Below, piece by piece: positions 58,934-64,000 of a stretch of 64,000 nt of DNA. This DNA is from Ridgeia piscesae (Eukaryota; Annelida; Polychaeta; Sabellida; Siboglinidae): NCBI GenBank assembly GCA_025642075.2, contig JAODUO010001683.1:38439-102438 (forward strand). The letters run 5' to 3'. A model generated the notes under the pieces. The model ran no database searches, was not told where the DNA came from, and worked only from the letters and a program-made list of their open reading frames with translations. Every line of letters begins with the position of its first letter. Within the stretch, counting starts at the first letter, position 1. The position numbers were made by a program, and so were the translations under genes.

Positions 58934-59199
58934 TAAGTCAAACAGTACATGATATTGGTAAACCATAGCTGCACCGTTCTTTCGTCATTACATAGACAAA
59001 CATTTGTATAAGCATCCTTAACCATAACCTTACCATAATGTCATAGTTAAAATGGTTTCGATGTCTTGTTGATGACCATTACCTGAAAACGGTAATCATT
59101 TGTTTTTCAGGAAAACAATTGTTCTAATATAATTTTTTGTAATCATAAGGTAGCCACATAATTAAATTCGCCCTTTTTAATATTCACAATGTTGCTCCG

Positions 59200-59420
59200 G
59201 TATTTCTATGTCGTTGTAGCGACGTTGTTTCGACGTCGGTACCGACGTTGAGACAACGTCGAAAACACTGCGTATGAAAGTTGAACCGACGTTATTCGTC
59301 AACGTTTTGCCGACCACGTGTACCGACGTTGTTTCGACGTTACATATTGACCTCGAAACAGCGTCGGATACACTTTGCATATATTGTATTGACTTCGGAT
59401 GTCGACGTTGTTTATATGTC
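59200..59420. repeat. CpG-rich CGACGTTG palindromic repeat, copy 2
   Basis: Homologous to 46270-46400 and longer. It contains GACGTTGTTTCGACGTCGGT, AACGTCGAAAACACTG, ACCGACGTTATTCGTCAACG, ACCGACGTTGTTTCGACGTT and GTCGACGTTGTTTATATG. Inverted AACGTCG pairs make it able to fold. It lies after the relic F5/8C exon, as copy 1 does after the intact one. Confidence 0.65.
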
Positions 59421-59919
59421 ATATACATTTATGATTTCAAGCTCTTAAACGAGTGGTAATGTTTATTACTGTAATTTTGAGAAGGAACACATGTGGTGAT
59501 ATTGTAGCATTACAGTTAATTAAACTGATCAAGTTGTGTCTTATTTAATTTTGTCAGTGTATATATATATATATATACTAAAACATACATTCATTATGTC
59601 GTATTCTAGTTGCCATATGCAACCTAGAAATTGTAATTATTGTAAGTTTTTTTATTGATATGTGTTCACATGAGTGTCTGGAAGATTTTGAGCTTTGTTG
59701 ACACTGGAACATTTTTAATTAGCTAATTAAGCTTTATCTAAATGAACTAATAGGCCAAGAATAATGTGTGATAGCAGTTTTCTATACAAGTTTGACTTGA
59801 GAAATTCATTTCTGATATTGTTGTCGTGTTTACAAGTCAAGGTCAATGTATAAAATCAAGGTCAATATCATTTTTGACTCAAGATTGTTGAAATGTACTT
59901 ATTTTCATACATCATAATA

Positions 59920-59921
<2 letters not shown>
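59421..59921. other. no gene seen
   Basis: Contains a short (TA)n run at 59559-59576 and several AAGGTCA words at 59837-59870, a motif also dense in the foldback element ends. No exon is visible. Confidence 0.5.
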
Positions 59922-59968
<47 letters not shown>

Positions 59969-60244
59969 CAGAGACAGAGACAGAGACAGAGACAGAGACA
60001 GAGACAGAGACAGAGACAGAGACAGAGACAGAGACAGAGAGACAGAGACAGAGACAGAGACAGAGACAGAGACAGAGACAGAGACAGAGACAGAGACAGA
60101 GACAGAGACAGAGACAGAGACAGAGACAGAGACAGAGACAGAGACAGAGAGAGTGAGAGAGTGAGAGAGTGAGAGAGTGAGAGAGTGAGAGAGTGAGAGA
60201 GTGAGAGAGTGAGAGAGTGAGAGAGTGAGAGAGTGAGAGAGTGA

Positions 60245-60280
<36 letters not shown>
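59922..60280. repeat. compound (GA)/(GACAGA)/(GTGAGAGA) array
   Basis: GA 59922-59962, then about 30 GACAGA units to 60150, then about 13 GTGAGAGA units to 60255, then GA to 60280. The higher-order blocks show stepwise expansion of variant units. All long frames across it on either strand are artefacts. Confidence 0.97.
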
Positions 60281-60282
<2 letters not shown>

Positions 60283-60352
60283 GATTGGCTTCTGCAGCAG
60301 CTCTGCAACATGCGTCTGTTACCATAATTTTTCATCGCTGGATACCACAACT

Positions 60353-60813
60353 ATGCAAGATGTATCTCGTGGCACTGCCTCGAGATGTCAGGGTTCCTAC
60401 CTGCCGAGTCCAATGACGACCTTCTCTCCGGTGTATTTGTCTGCAGACACAAGACAGGCAGCTGTTTCCCCATATCTGCATATGTTTCTGACATGCTTGA
60501 CCATTGCTACTCTCCAGATCTGCCAAGCAGTTCCACCGAGACGCCGCACAAGGAGGAAGGTGTGAAGAGATGTAAGGTTGATGAAAATGACCGCCAGCGT
60601 ATTGGTACAGAACTTGGGAAATGTTCGCACCTCCTGGATTCCGAGAGTGGTGTCCTCTACAACATACATAATGGACAAGTGGCTCCAACGATGGTCAATG
60701 TGTCAGACTCCTTAGCACTTGGTGTGACGATGGCAACTGCATCCCGTAACTCACTCCAAACCGGACTCCACGTAAATTTCAGTCAGACAAACACATTTGA
60801 CTATGAGAATTGA
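60353..60813 (+). pseudogene. middle segment of a PIN/Cys-rich-type transposon protein
   Basis: An open frame (142 codons from ATG 60385) includes VDENDRQRIGTELGKCSHLL, SGVLYNIHNGQVAPTMVNVS, DSLALGVTMATASRN and LQTGLHVNF. I recall the DR..I...L..C.HPL...YNI..GQVAP..VNV..AL..G pattern from the N-terminal half of the same family whose C-terminal parts occur at 16.7-18.6 kb. It is truncated on both sides, abutting the GA array on the left. No host function is inferred. Confidence 0.45.
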
Positions 60814-60839
60814 CGACTAGCAGGAAGGCATTTGTCTGA

Positions 60840-61604
60840 TTGCAATAATGCTACCAGACGATAAGCGGGGGGAATTTTGTTGGAGATAATACTGCCAGCT
60901 CTTTTTGGATCTATCGTTGTATATAGCTGTTAGAGGGGTGAGTGCATTGCCGTCAATTTATTAAGCTGTTTCACTACTCTGTCAAATCTGCTCCTATGGC
61001 GCTGGCTGTTGAGAATGCAAGTATACTCTAGAAAGCAGAAAGATAGATCTGAACAAGAAACTCCCTCCTCAGCCCGAACTTCTTTAATTGGCGCTGGACG
61101 TACAGCCTTTGCTGAGCCTTTTCCATGACTGCATCTGTGTTATTTTCCTTATCCCAAGTCACTGGATATTATCGAGCCCAGGAATTTGAAACAATTCATT
61201 CTTTCGATAGGTTCAACACTAACAAAAAGCGGGAGTAACTGAGGTTTTCTTCTGTCTAAAATCAACGATAATCTCCCGTGTTTTGGAGGCCTTCATTTGA
61301 AAACAGTTATTGTCATTCTACTACAAGAGCCTGTGTACTTCATGGCGGTATTCCGACTCATCTGAGTTCGTCATCATCCCTTGTAATGTGGTGTAATCTG
61401 CGAACTGTACCAATTGTACGGAGGAGTGTTGGGAAACACAATAATTTCTAAGTAGGGAGTTCAGGAACGGGGAAAGTACAAATCCCTGGTGGGTTTCCGT
61501 GTTCAACATAATAGTGCACGACACAATACCATTACTTGTGACAACTAGTGGTCGCTGTAGAAGAAAGACAAGAAGCCTATAACATTAAAATATGCTGGCA
61601 GTAG

Positions 61605-61605
<1 letters not shown>
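60840..61605 (-). mobile_element. Rex/L2-like LINE RT fragment
   Basis: On minus, 61524-61321 encodes TIMLNTETHQGFVLSPFLNS and VQLVQFADYTTLQGM, with FADD changed to FADY, then NSDESEYRHEVHRLL. Further on come FLEYTCILNSQRHRSRFDRV and related tail pieces to about 60850. Stops and shifts break it. It shares its 3' end (GATAAGCGGGGG...TGTATATAGCTG) with the copy at 25135-25560. Confidence 0.7.
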
Positions 61606-61607
<2 letters not shown>

Positions 61608-61663
<56 letters not shown>

Positions 61664-61689
61664 GTGTGTGTGTGTGTGTGTGTGTGTGT
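61608..61689. repeat. (TA)n(TG)n array upstream of EGF exon A3
   Basis: TA 61608-61660, then TG to 61689, ending 38 bases before the A3 acceptor. Confidence 0.95.
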
Positions 61690-61727
61690 TGTGTACAATC
61701 AACACATTATGATTATTTGTATTCCAG

Positions 61728-61838
61728 TGGACCGATGTCTCAGCCGCCCATGTCAACATAAAGGTAATTGCTCTGACTCTGAGGCCCAATACATTTGCAC
61801 ATGTGCAAGTGGCTACCAGGGCATTACTTGTGAAACAG
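61728..61838 (+). CDS. EGF-like exon A3
   Basis: TTTGTATTCCAG precedes and GTAAGTCG follows; 111 bases, phase 1. It encodes [25 protein letters not shown] and [11 protein letters not shown] with six cysteines. It is closest to A1 in the first half and to A2 in its intron. It is followed at 318 bases by exon B3, the only B copy that keeps all early cysteines. Confidence 0.87.
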
Positions 61839-62156
61839 GTAAGTCGTGCATATGTGCTCTCTACAAATGAAAACACATGTAGAATAACGTCATCGCACAA
61901 TGATTGTTAGATATAAATTTGTCTTTGAAGAATAGTTTTCGAAAGATTGCTACTTTGTTTACACATATAATAGCTACTTTGCTCACATTCTCACAGATGG
62001 TGACGCCGTCAACAACTGACAAATACTTTCCACGGTAATATTTAAAAAAAAAAAAATTAACAAGCTAAATTCCATATAGGTTATCGTCATTCCAGTGATG
62101 AGTGTGCCAGAAATTATTGTCAACAATATGATCCCTTTAGATTATTTTCATTCCAG

Positions 62157-62255
62157 ATAGTGACGAATGCGCCAGCAATCCTTGTCAACATAGAACCAAA
62201 TGCAATGATCGAGTGAACGGGTACACCTGTAATTGTGTAGGAGGCTACGAAGATT
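62157..62255 (+). pseudogene. EGF-like exon B3, cut by LINE sequence
   Basis: Acceptor TTTTCATTCCAG, then [27 protein letters not shown] and VGGYED, where the exon changes into LINE DNA (antisense of [13 protein letters not shown]). Five cysteines and the calcium-type DSDEC start are intact, but the last cysteine and donor are missing. It shows what B1 and B2 looked like before their 13-nt deletion. Read-through into the LINE continues for about 190 bases and is not a real product. Confidence 0.7.
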
Positions 62256-63660
62256 TCCGCAGAGATACCGTACGGGCCGTAAGCTTTACGGTTTTTTCCT
62301 TTGCATGGTATCATGTTGGACCTCATCCTGGATTGGCAGGATATCTAGAGATGTCCTTCCCGTATGCTGCGGAATGGACGGAATGGTGTGTTCTGTCACC
62401 ACAGTTTCTCGTTTCAGTGCAACTCGAAATGCAATCTCCGTCGTTTTAAATGGCAGTGTCATCCTTCAGAAGTGTCCCATACTGGGTTTGGAGAGGAGTG
62501 TGGTTATTCGAGCCCGACTCATTGGTAGCCTTTGTTGCTTGGAAGAAGTTGTGCATGTCATGTTGATCAGCAAAGGCCTGAATCATTTTGGCTTTCTCTT
62601 CCCACCACTTGTTTTTAATATCTCTGATCTTATTTTGAGTCTCAGCTTTGACATGTTAGTATTCTTTCTGCTTATGCTCAGAAGTAATGTAATTTTGCCA
62701 AATGCAGAACCAATGCGATGTGGCCGATTGCCTCGGTACATGCTTTGTGGGTAGCGGATTTAATTGCATCCCACTGCTGGTCAACATATGCTTCATCTGA
62801 AGGATGATCGACAAGACAACAGGAGAGAGATTCTTGCAGTTTGGCTCGTTGCATGGATCTTGGAGGGTTTTGATGTTGTATTTATTCTTGTTCGCTTCAT
62901 GATGTTTACGGTACACGAAAGCAAGGCGAACGTTCACGAACGATAGCACCAGGCGATGTTGAAAATGCAACTGTTCCGCGCATTGCTCGTGTAATGCGGA
63001 CATCTTTTTGGTCACAGGCACGAACAATAACATAGTCCAAGAGGTACCAATATTTAGAACATGGATGCATCCATGTCGTCTTGTACATGCTTTTCTGTCG
63101 GAATAATGGGTGAGTTCTGCACAGTTGCTTAACAGCCGTTTGAGTTAGCCTTTCAAACCCCTTCCATACCGATGATGTTATTCCACAGGAAGGAGTCGCG
63201 ACCTACATTAAAGTCCCCCAGTAAGATGAGGTTGTCTTCCATGGGGACAGCGGTTAGGACGTGATCGAGTTGGGAGTAGAACTGATCCTTGATATCCTCC
63301 TCGGCATCAAGTGTTGGCGCCTAGGCGCTAATAACAGTGAAGTCCGTGTGAATGCTGCTGGCGCAGCTATGCTCTCACGCTAAAACATGTCATTCTACTG
63401 ATGGACTATTTTGGGCCTGCTAAAATTGCATGCAGCATATCCGCTCGATAGAATACAAATTGACTGAGATGTGATACCCGTAGCTGTGGGCGCAAATTTC
63501 AAATGGTGAATAAGTGAGATGGAACGGTCAGCGAGCGACTCCAGCTGGTCCGTCTGGGTGTGGCATGGCGTGGTGTGGGCGATACTTCATCCATGCATCT
63601 GACAGTCAATACCAACTTACTGCTTATCATGCGACATTTAAATTGCGCGTCAGTGTTCAC
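62255..63660 (-). mobile_element. RTE-like LINE, endonuclease to RT start, 3' truncated
   Basis: Same family as 35322-36995. The minus strand includes LGDFNVGRDSFLWNNIIG at about 63200, KYWYLLDYVIVRACDQKD at about 63040, the linker, and [13 protein letters not shown] at the junction with EGF exon B3. As in its relative, the RT core and 3' end are absent. From 63133 on it is almost identical to 36472-37350, including non-LINE DNA beyond its 5' end. Confidence 0.78.
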
Positions 63661-64000
63661 AGTATTAACTTACTATATTGGGTGTGCCTAGTAACTGTGC
63701 ACAAAGATCGTTAATAAACTATTAGCAATAGTTTAATGTTTAATTAATCTTTGATCCAAGGCGCTGCCATCTTGAGACTTATGCACCAGTCACGTAAGCT
63801 AAATCGTTTACGTCACTGGCGCATTGTTAAAAAAGGAAAGGATTGGCGGAATCTTTGCTAATAATTGTGATTGTAACGTAAGTAATCCGCGACGTACTGG
63901 TTACATCAAATACCATTGGACAGACATAGGATGTTCGAACGTGCATGCGCCAGTGACGTAAGCAGTTTACATCATTTTGTCATTCCACATCCAGTAACGA
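63133..64000. repeat. recent segmental duplicate (partner 36472-37350)
   Basis: Continues to the window end, stopping in TCCAGTAACGA, which in the partner is about 40 bases before dead exon B1. A further B-type exon is therefore expected just outside the window. Bases 63661-64000 hold the ATF/CREB-like palindrome (about 63787-63828) and no exon. Confidence 0.85.

Noticed and set aside
59868..60350. Ser-Leu, Arg-Gln and Glu-Thr repeat frames near 60 kb
   Set aside because: Translations of the GA/GACA/GTGAGA array on both strands.

Overview
The window is eukaryotic, most likely from an invertebrate and plausibly a lophotrochozoan such as a mollusc. That taxonomic guess is an inference from style: AT-rich DNA, very long (TA)n and (TG)n arrays, many decayed LINEs and hAT-type elements, short phase-1 EGF exons with GT/AG sites, and a fucolectin-type F5/8C domain split over two phase-1 exons. 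No prokaryotic gene structure, rRNA, functional tRNA gene or CRISPR array is visible. Most of the sequence is intron or intergenic repeat DNA.

The host gene content lies on the + strand. A probable signal-peptide exon (19250-19347, ending in phase 1) is followed by EGF exons, all phase 1 at both ends: A1 (31609), C1 (37704), an F5/8C (FTP lectin) module in two exons (45228 and 45605), A2 (48948), C2 (49758), D1 (54368), E1 (55076), D2 (56231) and A3 (61728). Broken copies lie among them: B1 (37389) and B2 (49395) share a 13-nt deletion, E2 (56938) has an 8-nt deletion, B3 (62157) is cut by LINE sequence, and only the 3' end of a second F5/8C exon 2 survives (58906). The array has grown by segmental duplication: about 4 kb at 37.3-41.5 versus 49.3-53.3 kb, a 1.87-kb tandem pair at 53.4-57.1 kb, and 0.9 kb at 36.5-37.35 versus 63.1-64.0 kb. 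It may be one secreted multi-EGF/lectin gene or several tandem genes; the sequence alone does not decide.

Left part (1-19 kb): a direct duplication (1-2135 and 3376-5826) carries tRNA-derived SINEs and hAT-like MITEs. Between and beyond its copies lies a 0.9-kb, nearly identical inverted repeat (2215-3107 / 7149-8049) with a CpG-dense core. A 2.36-kb hAT element (12099-14456) has a perfect 8-bp target duplication and an internal TTCGATACC minisatellite. A 3.3-kb foldback element (15880-19220) has ends longer than 1 kb and carries broken pieces of a transposon-type protein with PIN/FEN-like and Cys-rich motifs.

Middle (20-49 kb): LINE debris. The best-resolved piece is a three-layer nest at 19.9-23.9 kb, in which two successive insertions each keep a 9-bp target duplication. 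A Jockey/CR1-like LINE (27.9-31.4 kb, +) and an RTE-like LINE (31.9-34.6 kb, -) are nearly complete but frameshifted. Right part (53-64 kb): the EGF D/E tandem units, a small possible secreted ORF intact in one unit and broken in the other, an esterase-type LINE ORF1 fused to the relic lectin exon, and a 360-bp GA/GACA/GTGAGA array.
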